Of a DNA stretch of 10,127 bases, positions 1 to 10,127 are shown one piece after another. Location of the stretch: positions 1-10,127 of the forward strand of contig JADGJH010001410.1 in NCBI GenBank assembly GCA_027596945.1, read 5' to 3'. The stretch's first letter is position 1. The number at the start of each line of letters is the position of its first letter. The translations under genes were made by a program, and so were the position numbers. The notes beneath the pieces were generated by a model that did not search any database, had not been told where the DNA came from, and worked only from the letters and a program-made list of their open reading frames with translations. This stretch comes from Physocladia obscura (Eukaryota; Chytridiomycota; Chytridiomycetes; Chytridiales; Chytriomycetaceae).

Positions 1-36
1 AATAAAATGATGTTAGGGTATATTTTGGGTTTTATC

Positions 37-408
37 TCATGCACTCCACCACAGAGTAATGCAGATTTCAACACTATCTTTATTTAGTTCTTCATTGATG
101 TTGTGTATTGATTCTTTACATGTTAGACATAATGGTATGATTGTTTTGCCCTTTATTTGTACTCTGTTTTTAGGACCATAAACTTTCATTGGGGTGTTGT
201 CTATTTTCTTTTTTTGTGCAATTCCAATTTCTGTCTCCCATTCTACAGTTTTTTCACATTGTGGCTTCCAAAATCTTTCATTTACCACCCTATTCAGCCA
301 TTTCCAGGAGTTGACTATTATGTTTTTTCTTCTATGTGCATTGTGCACATTGCGCTCTTTGACCATTAATTCCATAACTTTGGGGATGAAACCAGCAATG
401 TGTGCCAA
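37..408 (-). pseudogene. LINE ORF2 C-terminal tail fragment
   Basis: This is a 123-codon open frame on the minus strand ending in TGA at 37-39. It contains IIVNSWKWLNRVVNERFWKP followed by QCEKTVEWETEIGI, then a basic KKKID segment and a Cys-x2-Cys (CLTC). The W-x-P-x-C-x-K-x-x-E-W-E pattern is one I associate with the extreme C-terminus of Rhizophagus-type LINE ORF2 proteins; that is recollection, not a search result. It is separated from the preceding element fragment by stops between 409 and 536. If the assignment is right, the ORF ends here and the 3' UTR of the element extends leftward out of the window. Confidence 0.5.
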
Positions 409-536
409 TCTGAAATCAAGTGTTGTTGTCCATAGTCTTCAGGTCCAGGAGACCATTTATTTCACATTTCTCTGTCATTATCAAACCATGTGCCAAGCCA
501 GCTTTCATGCCTTTTGGTGCTGGCACCATTGATTAT

Positions 537-1026
537 TCACCATTTACTTTTTTTGTTGGTTTTGTATTTGTCATCAGTTTCAATTGGTTCTGGTTCTTCT
601 TTTTTTTTCTTTTTTTTCTTTTTTTCTTTTTTTTCTTTTGCAGCAGCTGTGTCTGTAAGTTTCCCTATGAGTTTTACAAATTCATGCATAATGGTTACTC
701 TTTCTCCATGGTATGCTTTGCATTGCCACAAATAATCTTTTGTTTCCTCTACTTCTTCTTCATGCAGCAACAGTTACCATTGAGGTACAAAAATGGTTTG
801 TTGCATGCCATTATTGCTTGTGTAGGTAGTCTTCCATGTATTTTTTGTATAGTTTGTTTGAAGGAATGAGAGTGATTCCCTGATGCCAGGATGTGGATTT
901 TATGCCTTGTTGCAAAACTGTAATTGTAAGCCCAAAGTCAATTTTGTCTTTGAGTTCTTTGATGTGTTTCAGGGCAGGCTGGTTCACATATTTTAGATGC
1001 TCATGGATTTTTTTAACTGTGTTCAA
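537..1026 (-). pseudogene. LINE ORF2 fragments after the RNase H domain
   Basis: Two frames, 811-1026 and 537-770, continue the element downstream of RNase H. The first has a helical HEHLKYVNQPALKHIKEL segment. The second has EEEVEETKDYLWQC, which resembles the second half of the C-x2-C...E-T-x2-H-x-W-x-C signature near the C-terminus of many LINE ORF2 proteins. Here the first Cys pair is not in frame and the usual His is replaced by Tyr. The second frame then runs into a long Lys/Glu tract encoded by the purine strand of the T/C repeat at 594-640. The link to the LINE is supported by position, orientation and this partial signature. Confidence 0.45.
594..640 (+). repeat. Near-periodic T-tract repeat (T7-9 C)
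   Basis: T runs of 9, 8, 7 and 8 nt are separated by single C residues at 609, 618, 626 and 635, giving an 8-9 bp period. Read from the other strand it encodes the Lys/Glu-rich stretch inside the retroelement fragment at 537-770. It is a microsatellite-like slippage product and may have expanded after the element died. Confidence 0.85.
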
Positions 1027-1603
1027 GTTTTTCTACAGTTGTCCTTCAATTGCATATCTGATATATGTGGTCTGAATTTAATGTGTGTTTGTGCTTCTGG
1101 TTTGATTTGGATTGGTGTTTCATTCTTGTCTCCTTCATCAGCTAAGCTATCTGTTTTATCATTTCCTTCACCTTCAGAGTGTCCTTTAACTTTTATTAGC
1201 ACTTCTTGGGGTCCTAGTCTTGTCTTTGCTATTTGTGTACTGATTGCAGCATCATATGCATCTCTCTTTTCCATACATCTCTTTGGTTCATTTCCCATCC
1301 ATGTTTTTTGAGCATGTAGTATTCATTGATTACTGTTTGATTGTCAATGTATATTTCTGCTTTTCCTCCAGGTATTAGTGCACATTGTACAGCCAGTTTT
1401 TCTGCTTTTATTGAGGATACTCATTCTTCTGCTTTAAATGAGATTTGTCTTCCTTTGTTTCTGCCTTCTTTGGCCCATATACCTCCAGCTAAGCTTGGGT
1501 TTTCCACTATTTCTGTTTTACATGAGCCATCACTATATATTTTATCCACAGTTTGGTATTCTCCATCATTTTCAGTTTTCCTATTGTCTTTGACACATTT
1601 CAC
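1023..1603 (-). pseudogene. Ribonuclease H (RNase HI-type) domain of the LINE, disrupted
   Basis: RNase H degrades the RNA strand of RNA-DNA hybrids during retrotransposition. The signature pieces occur in order: IYSDGSC (first catalytic Asp codon at 1529-1531), KAEKLAVQ (catalytic Glu), IYIDNQ (second Asp), and VKGHSEGEGN followed by KTDSLAD (third Asp and the His/Gly/Asn loop). All four acidic residues of the D-E-D-D set are therefore still encoded. The frame is not intact. A TGA at 1421-1423 interrupts it just before the Glu motif, and the reading frame changes somewhere around 1245-1300, so the C-terminal motifs are read from the frame covering 1023-1298. The domain assignment is firm; activity of this copy is very unlikely. 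Confidence 0.8.
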
Positions 1604-1604
1604 T

Positions 1605-1850
1605 CTACTGTGAAGAATATTGATGCTTTTTGACTCCTATGTCTTGCATTTGCTGTGTTGATTCTTCTAGTGGGGTGTTTTGGATAAGGTATTTCCATGG
1701 GTTATTTTCCAGATTTGTTGCAGGTATGCTTGCATCAGTTTCTTGCTCTGATACTGTGTCATTTCTATCTGTTTTTTCCTTCATTTTGAGCTTCTCTTTT
1801 AGCTTTTGTAGACTTCCTTTTTCTTCATTGCTCACCCCCAATATTTTCAT
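1605..1850 (-). pseudogene. LINE ORF2 fragment just upstream of the RNase H domain
   Basis: This 81-codon open stretch reads in the same direction as the neighbouring element fragments and ends immediately before the RNase H frame that starts at 1603. Its first part is rich in Lys and Glu and would form a charged helix; its second part is Ser/Thr/Gln-rich. No motif identifies it. Its place between the post-RT linker and RNase H is the only reason to assign it to the element; it could be a fortuitous frame. The sequence from 1851 to 2187 has many stops in all three minus frames and shows nothing recognisable. Confidence 0.35.
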
Positions 1851-2187
1851 ATATTTTCCTTCTTACTTCCCTGTATACTATTTTACTTTTCCTTTTTGTT
1901 TGCCTTTTGTCTTTTTAATTGTTATTAGGCTATATAGCCCATTTTTACACCACTATCATACTCCAGTTTTGTCATTTCTTCAGTTTTATAATGCCTTTAA
2001 TTTTTTGTACACTCACATCCTTTAAATTCTATCACATATGAGTTATCTTTATTGCTTATGGCTGTTTGCCAGTTATTTATGTTTTTTTATTTGTCTAACT
2101 CTTTTGCTGTTAGCTCAACAAGGCAGGTCATGGTATAGAATATCCTCTATTGTCATCTTTTTCAACTCCTATTTCATTTATTTTCCC

Positions 2188-2712
2188 TTAAATACATGTG
2201 TTATCAACTGGTTTTATCCATTTGATTATGTCACCCACTTTCTTCATTGCATGTTTCATTTCTATCTGTTTTGTTCTGTGGAATGGATTGGGTGATTTTA
2301 CTTGGTGTGTTTCTTGCATTTTTTCTTTTTCATCTATTTTACTTTCTATTTTTTCAGCCATTTCTGCATACCAGTAGAATTTGTCTTCTCCTGGATATCT
2401 TTTCCTCATGTCATTGACTGATAGCATTTTTTTGATTTCTGCACATAGTATCTGTTCAAAGAATATTATGTTGTGTTGGGCAAGGTGTTTGTATACTTTA
2501 GTGTAGTGTTTATAATCATCAATAATTTCAAGCATAGATGTTTTTCCTCCTTCAGTTAATCCTATTGGGTTTTGTCTTTTCCCTTCCATGTTCATGTGTT
2601 CAGCAGCCTTTAGGGTAAATTTTTGCCAGAACAGCTGTTGAAGGTAGTATGAATTCAAGCTGTATGGAAGATGAACTTGATTCTTTATTGCCAAAACCAC
2701 TGTCAAACACAA
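2188..2712 (-). pseudogene. LINE ORF2 fragment: linker between RT and RNase H
   Basis: This 174-codon open frame is the longest intact piece of the element. It includes LPYSLNSYYLQQ near its start, then a GLTEGGKTSMLEIID segment, an FFEQIL segment, and a Tyr/Trp-containing stretch (DKFYWYAEM), followed by a Lys/Glu-rich, probably helical part. I associate this order with the region after the reverse transcriptase thumb in fungal LINEs, but no catalytic domain lies within it. The first codon is not an ATG, and a TAA sits directly upstream, so this is an internal ORF2 fragment and not a gene with its own start. It ends at a stop at 2188; about 340 bp of frame-broken sequence then separates it from the next readable piece. 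Confidence 0.55.
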
Positions 2713-2784
2713 TTAACAGAGAATTACCATTTCCAATTCGGAAATTTTCATTCTGGAAGAAGAAAAAGTTCAGTGAGCATCAAA

Positions 2785-4373
<1,589 letters not shown>

Positions 4374-4423
4374 TTGTTTCTGGATTCAAGAAACAGTGTG
4401 TTATGTAGATAGACAGTTGTGTG

Positions 4424-4446
4424 TTTTTTTTTTTTTTTTTTTTTTT
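4424..4446 (+). repeat. T23 homopolymer
   Basis: An uninterrupted run of 23 T lies about 50 bp after the PP1 stop codon, in its presumed 3' flank. It could be a slippage tract or the remnant of a poly(A) tail inserted in reverse orientation; no retroposed sequence is recognisable beside it. Confidence 0.9.
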
Positions 4447-4718
4447 ACCCTGGGGTGAGGAGTTAAAAGTTCAACGAATTGGCAGAAATACTTGGATATT
4501 TTTTTCCAAACGAAGATTGATGCATGCGATGTTTTGTTTTTGTTTTTGCTACTATTTTTCTGATTTTTTTTGCAATTGCTTAGTAACTTTTTTCTGTTTT
4601 TGCAGCGTTTGCGTGACAATTACAATAAGAAAAGAAAGAAAAATGCGTTAAATGAAAAATGGATGGCAAAAAATCTAGCTGGTACTGCTCTGTATATCAC
4701 AGTATCATCCCACCAGGC

Positions 4719-4734
4719 AAAAAAAAAAAAAAAA
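4719..4734 (+). repeat. A16 homopolymer
   Basis: A run of 16 A lies in the intergenic region upstream of the F-box-like gene. Similar A/T runs occur at 3672-3685, 7583-7599 and 9642-9657, so this is a general feature of non-coding DNA in this genome. Confidence 0.85.
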
Positions 4735-4997
4735 TTACTTTTGAAAACACACGTAGTTCCGTCCGTTATTCAAATTCTGTTAGCAGAAACCTGCAATAAT
4801 TGCAACGATGGTCATGGCATGAAGTCCCTGCCGCAAAGACCTTTCTTGCATTATTGCATCATCCAGTTTCCGCACAAACGAGAATAATTAGAATAATCAA
4901 TCACATGACAATTCAAGACAAAACTGTTTTGCTCCCGTTTGCCTCATTTCGTTGGAATATTTTTGGAAAAAGGCTTGAACAGAATAATCATCAGAAG

Positions 4998-7114
4998 ATG
5001 CGCAGTAACCCGTCCAACTTTCTGCTGGGAACCGAGCGTCCAATCTCAATCTCAAACCCAATCACTGAAGCAAACGCAGATATTTCAGCAGCTCCGAACA
5101 CTCCCATTACCCCAGAAACGTTACCGGTTTTTTCAACGCGCAACGGATCACAGCGAACAAGTGTTAGTGAACTCGAACTTGGCGATATTGCCGAGCCACA
5201 ATCAGGGTTTTACAGTAGCGGAAAACGCGGGTTTGCTGTAAGAAGACGCTCTTCGTTTGGCCTTGTGCGTGGAATTGATCTTGAGTTGCCCCAATTCAAA
5301 GCCGGAATTTGGGTTGACAACAACACAAACAACAGCAATCAACCAATCGCATCCAGTCTGACTTCTTCTCCTGCCATAAGCCCATTTCCCAGTCCATTGC
5401 AAGCAAACATCTCTAATCCAAACTACCCGCGGCAATTATCATTGCAATTGCAGCAACCAGCAAGCCAAATTAACTCCACCCCTTCAAATTTCAGCAATCA
5501 ACAACTTCAGCGTAATTCTCTTGTTTCACCAAAATCGCCAAACTCTTCAGCAGCAACCATGCCGCAATCGCAAATGACTTCGTTGATGCAAATGCAACAA
5601 CAACAGCGCCTAATTATTCAGCAGCAAAACTTTGATAAATTTGGGCAGCACCAGTCGCAGCAAAAAAGTCCTAGAAACTCCATTTCTCCACACATGCCTC
5701 ACGCGTCGATTCCATCGTTTAATCACATGGGTGGTCCAGTAACAATCCAAAACTCGTTCATTTCTCGTAGTAGAAACAACAGCAACCAACCGATTATTAC
5801 TCTTCCATCCCAACCATTTCATACATCCCCAGTAATTCCTGTTCATGCAACACCAGCAACAATCATGTCAGTTCCTTCTATGTCCTTCTCGATTCCGTCA
5901 TCAATTTCAGCAATCGCCATGAACCAGAAAATGCAAGTGTCCGGAAGCCCGTCGACAGGCCTCCCGCCTCAATTCTGGAGCCCAAAACCACGGCCGGGTC
6001 AACAACATACAGCTGCACTAAGCGGCATAGATTTTTCTTTTCCGAAGGCCGTAAGCTCTAGTACAACTGCAAAAGATGCCGGCGCCGACGCCCCACAAAT
6101 CATCTTGGCGGCTGCCTTCAAAAAGCAACGAAAGCAAATGAGTAATCCAACAATTGTGTCTTCCGATGTTGTGAAAAGTCTCGTTGGTGATTCGCCTGCA
6201 ACTACCACAAGAAAACGCGGATTCACGGCAGAAACAACGCGAAACTCAAAAAAATCACACCCCGCTGAATCAAAAAACTCACCACCGCAAATCAACACAA
6301 AAAAATCAACCTCAACCAACCGAAAAAAACAGCAGCCAGCCCCACAACCTTCTTTCAATTTTTCAACCCTCCCCGCTCAAGTTCGTCTCAATATCCTCTC
6401 GCACCTACCAGCACCCACCCTCGCGCGATTTCGCGCCCTAGATCCCATCGCAAACGCGTCTGCGCTCTGGTCCCGCCATCTTATCCAACTCGCTCCAAAA
6501 CTACATGCAACGCTCGCAAGCGGCATCACACGGCTGCACAACTTGCCGCCCTTGCTGTGCTCTCACAGCCCCAGCACACGCGCAGAAGAAACCATCGCGT
6601 TCTGGGAAGCCGCGATCGCTCGACAGCAGCAACGTGCAAAACCGTCTGGTGGAAAAGAGCGACCTCATCGCGCAACTGCAGTATTGTCGGCAGAGTTTAT
6701 CGCGTACGCAGTTGTCGAGGTTGGGAAACGGGTTTTGAATGGGTTGAGATGTTACGCGTGCAAATGTCGGCCACGCGTGCGCGAGTCTGTGTGGTGTGTT
6801 GAGTGTGGTTGTTACGCGTGTGGGCCGAGAAATTATGCGAAAAGGTGTGTTTATCGAGGGTAAGTAATTTTTCGATGTGGCTCTTCAAAGTTTTTCGTTT
6901 AATTTTTAATAATAGAATATCGATTGAAGAAGACGATTCAAAGGCAGGGAGTAGTTCGGTGAATGGACTGTCTTGTCGACATTGGAAAGATGATTGTTGT
7001 TATTCGTGTAATACACGGACGGCTGTGAAATGCGGCGGGTGTTGTCATTTTTATTGTTTCGAGTGTGACAAAACTTGCAATGCGTGTGCTCATGCCACGC
7101 ATGTACGAAAATAA
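4998..7114 (+). CDS. Disordered Ser/Pro/Gln-rich protein with F-box or elongin-A-like motif and C-terminal Cys-rich modules
   Basis: Exons 4998-6859 and 6916-7114 join across a 56-nt intron (donor GTAAGT, acceptor AATAG) to give 686 aa. Residues 1-450 are low complexity, rich in Ser, Pro, Asn and Gln, with a Q-rich patch at 197-210 and a basophilic kinase-like site RRRSS at 82-86. Residues 457-500 read TLPAQVRLNILSHLPAP..., then ALWSRH (W491), matching an F-box-like or elongin-A-like helical motif; such motifs link substrates to cullin ubiquitin ligases through Skp1 or elongin C. The last 102 residues hold 19 Cys in two modules: CxxC at 585/588, 600/603, 605/608, then 649/652, 660/663, 668/671, 675/678. 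Zinc binding is inferred. The start is uncertain: ATG 4998 has A at -3 and opens the low-complexity part; ATG 4905 would add 31 residues. A role in ubiquitin-dependent turnover is plausible but unproven, and I recognise no named family. Confidence 0.8.
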
Positions 7115-7115
7115 A
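7110..7115 (+). terminator. Possible poly(A) signal overlapping the stop codon
   Basis: AATAAA spans the TAA stop (7112-7114) of the F-box-like gene. In AT-rich DNA this hexamer is common, so support comes only from its position at the end of the gene. Confidence 0.3.
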
Positions 7116-7649
7116 ACCTACAAGCTTCAAACGAATTAAACTTTATTATTTTCATCCACACTGAAATGCCACTAACTTTTGTAGGTCGCTTTCTTGGGAT
7201 AGAAAATTTGCGAAGTTACTTGATCGGCTTAATCGATTCCGTTTGCCAATTTCTGGAAAAGTGGATTCCACTTTACAGCTTATTGCAACCAATTCACTGA
7301 TCATGGCCACACAGTGCAATAGAATGGATAATTTAATGCACTATTTGGTTTAGAAACAATAGCAAAAAAAATAATTGGAATTACCGCCAGGGAGATTAGT
7401 GCAGGCTGCTCCAAAAATAGTACTGGTTATATCTGATCTATTGAATCAAAATAAATCTGTCTGGTCTGATAAAAAGGATAAAAAAGCAAATACTGGGGAC
7501 ACACACATCATCAAAGATATCTATCAAAGTTAAAGGATATCGCGAAAATGGTATACGAAGTTATCAATAATTCTGCATTTTCTTTTTTTTTTTTTTTTTG
7601 GGTAAAGCTGTTGCCAGAAATAAGACGTTTAATAAATTTGAAAACTGCA
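7115..7649. other. 3' flank of the F-box-like gene; no gene identified
   Basis: No intact gene is visible. The part from 7163 to 7355 is less AT-rich than its surroundings and is open for 60-70 codons on both strands (plus 7163-7355 ending in TAG; minus from about 7335 down to 7132). It also follows a good branch point and acceptor-like sequence, CACTAACTTTTGTAG, ending at 7184. None of the translations belongs to a family I know, and the frames contradict one another, so no strand can be chosen. A T17 run lies at 7583-7599. The part from 7385 to 7540 has one further open plus-strand stretch of about 50 codons, also unrecognised. Confidence 0.4.
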
Positions 7650-8006
7650 TTACTCTTCTATAGGTAGATCAAATACATTTTTTTTCATGCCTAAAATATC
7701 TTGAACAACCGAGTTTCCCGGGGTTTCTGCAAATTCCTGCTTTTTAAACTCAAGAAAACGATGGGGTGGTCCCACAAAGTAAATCTTGGGGTTTTTAAAT
7801 AACAAGCACTCTTTTCAAACTTTTTGACTGATGCTTTGCTGAAACAGTAAATTTAAACATTCCCTGTGAAGTAATTGAATCAATAACTTAGAATTGTCAT
7901 TATTTCGCTTATAATAATAATTAATGGGTCTTTCAGGAAATTTATCCTTTCCAAAATTGATTTTCTTTGCCAGGTTTGTTGGTATTTGTTTTATTATTAT
8001 TTCGAA
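7650..8006 (-). pseudogene. Candidate decayed coding region, one in-frame TGA
   Basis: One minus-strand frame is open for 63 codons (8006-7818), has a single TGA (7815-7817), then continues for 54 codons to TAA (7650-7652). It has no ATG at the start and is preceded by TAA at 8007-8009. The translation looks protein-like: NLAKKINFGKDKFPERPIN, then SKLLIQLLHRECLNLL, and after the TGA NPKIYFVGPPHRFLEF and QDILGMKKNVFDLP. At the AT content here stops should come roughly once in 14 codons by chance, so one stop in 118 codons is notable, though not conclusive given the six frames and many positions examined. I do not recognise the family. It may be the 3' part of a dead gene or transposon ORF lying downstream of, and in the same direction as, the TTLL9 gene. 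Confidence 0.35.
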
Positions 8007-8048
8007 TTAATTTAATGCCTTTTTTTTCCTTCTTTTTTTGAAAATGTT

Positions 8049-8240
8049 TTAAGCCATTTGTGTGTGAAGTTTGAGATCATTGTGACAATGTCCAATATGT
8101 GCTGTTTTTTTTTCAGAATATCGATTGCCATCACGCTCTGCATTTAAACTTCTTGGTAGTGCATGACAAACAGTCGTGCCATTTATTATGTTTGGAGAAA
8201 GATTTTTGATTAGAGTATAACTATATTGAAATTGCTTTGA
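8049..8240 (-). pseudogene. Candidate coding remnant with an NLSPN...NGT motif
   Basis: A 63-codon minus-strand stretch without ATG at its start, closed by TGA at 8241-8243 and TAA at 8049-8051. It contains YTLIKNLSPNIINGTTVCHALP. A hydrophobic-N-L...N-G-T motif of this shape occurs in the C-terminal part of Pif1/Helitron-type helicases, but the conserved motifs that should follow are not here, so the resemblance is weak. It lies upstream, on the same strand, of the open stretch at 7650-8006 and could belong to the same decayed coding sequence through a frameshift. The A/T-rich sequence between the two shows nothing else. Confidence 0.22.
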
Positions 8241-8292
8241 TCAATAATATATAAAATTGTTTTTGAGCTAAAAAAAAAAAAAATTAAGCCAA

Positions 8293-8297
8293 TTTAT

Positions 8298-8298
<1 letters not shown>
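8293..8298 (-). terminator. Possible poly(A) signal overlapping the TTLL9 stop codon
   Basis: On the minus strand AATAAA begins at the last base of the TGA stop (8298-8300). The F-box-like gene has the same overlap at its own stop. Expected frequency in this AT-rich DNA is high, so this is weak evidence. Confidence 0.3.
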
Positions 8299-10106
<1,808 letters not shown>

Positions 10107-10127
10107 GAGATTGTCACAAATCAAATT

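Larger units (their letters stand above)
37..2712 (-). mobile_element. Decayed, 5'-truncated non-LTR (LINE-type) retrotransposon
   Basis: On the minus strand a series of broken frames follows the order expected of the C-terminal half of a LINE ORF2: a linker that normally follows the reverse transcriptase, an RNase H domain, a segment with a Glu/Cys-rich motif, and a basic tail. No reverse transcriptase motif (such as Y-x-D-D) is visible; the element stops near 2712, where a TAA (2713-2715) closes the frame. That is what 5' truncation during target-primed reverse transcription would produce. The layout and several tail motifs recall LINEs of early-diverging fungi such as Rhizophagus; this is from memory and unchecked. 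The 3' end and any target-site duplication would lie beyond the left edge. Multiple stops and frame changes make it a dead copy. Confidence 0.75.
4374..4997. other. Intergenic region between the PP1 and F-box-like genes
   Basis: This holds the PP1 3' flank and the 5' flank of the next gene, which is on the same strand. It contains a T23 run and an A16 run. A splice-acceptor-like TTTTTGCAG ends near 4605, so an unseen 5' UTR intron of the downstream gene is possible, but no matching donor or conserved coding could be found. The frame at 4570-4887 is open but its translation is Lys-rich and unrecognised; I do not call it a gene. Confidence 0.5.

Noticed and set aside
600..645. The T/C tract ending in TTTTGCAG as a plus-strand splice acceptor
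   Set aside because: It looks like a polypyrimidine tract plus CAG, but it lies inside the minus-strand element and no plus-strand coding exon follows.
1..2660. Many plus-strand open frames rich in Phe, Ser and Leu across the left part of the window
   Set aside because: They are the antisense of the Lys/Glu-rich retroelement frames. The RNase H motifs on the minus strand fix the coding direction, and the plus translations look like no real protein.
4570..4887. 105-codon plus-strand open frame between the PP1 and F-box-like genes
   Set aside because: It begins at a non-ATG codon, runs through the A16 tract as a Lys run and shows no recognisable motif. Most likely flanking or UTR sequence.
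5999..6358. 119-codon minus-strand frame inside the F-box-like gene
   Set aside because: It is antisense to a continuous 1.8-kb plus-strand exon with a coherent product, and its Phe/Val/Cys-rich translation is typical of an antisense shadow.
7815..7817. TGA read as an amino acid in this genome (it interrupts coding-like DNA here and at 1421-1423)
   Set aside because: TTLL9 ends cleanly at a TGA where the family should end, and no in-frame TGA occurs in the PP1, TTLL9 or F-box-like exons. Both interrupted stretches are better explained as pseudogenes.
6914..8128. A shared 13-mer, AGAATATCGATTG, at 6914-6926 (start of the last F-box exon) and 8116-8128
   Set aside because: The similarity does not extend beyond the 13-mer on either side, so an exon duplication is not supported; chance is sufficient.

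Overview
The window is nuclear DNA of a eukaryote. Three intron-containing protein genes can be rebuilt exactly across GT-AG introns, most of them 47-68 nt long. The DNA is AT-rich with many homopolymer A/T runs, and the standard genetic code fits (CTG reads as Leu at conserved positions; TAA and TGA both act as stops). A TTLL9-type tubulin glutamylase suggests an organism that builds a cilium or flagellum. Short introns, a Ser/Pro/Gln-rich regulator and a non-LTR element of a kind I associate with early-diverging fungi make a zoosporic (chytrid-like) fungus my best guess. That assignment is inference; other flagellated protists are not excluded.

Layout. (1) 37-2712, minus strand: a decayed, 5'-truncated non-LTR (LINE-type) retrotransposon carrying the post-RT linker, an RNase H domain and the C-terminal tail, broken by stops and frameshifts. 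(2) 2785-4373, plus strand: a complete six-exon protein phosphatase 1 catalytic subunit gene, 328 aa. Its ATG lies only about 70 bp from the truncated end of the retroelement. (3) 4374-4997: intergenic, with a T23 and an A16 run. (4) 4998-7114, plus strand: a two-exon gene for a ~686 aa protein with a long disordered Ser/Pro/Gln-rich N-terminal part, an F-box or elongin-A-like motif, and a C-terminal pair of Cys-rich, probably zinc-binding modules. I do not recognise this architecture. (5) 7115-8297: no intact gene. The minus strand at 7650-8240 holds two adjacent protein-like open stretches, one interrupted by a single TGA, that look like a decayed coding region. (6) 8298-10106, minus strand: a five-exon TTLL9-type gene, 510 aa from the first visible ATG. 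The frame stays open to the window edge, so the N-terminus may be incomplete.

The PP1 and F-box-like genes run in tandem on the plus strand, and the TTLL9 gene converges on them. Nothing suggests one shared pathway. PP1 and TTLL9 are housekeeping/axonemal genes, and the retroelement is an unrelated passenger. The least explained parts are the F-box/Cys-rich protein and the coding-like remnant at 7650-8240. I found no CRISPR array, rRNA, tRNA or prokaryote-type operon signal.
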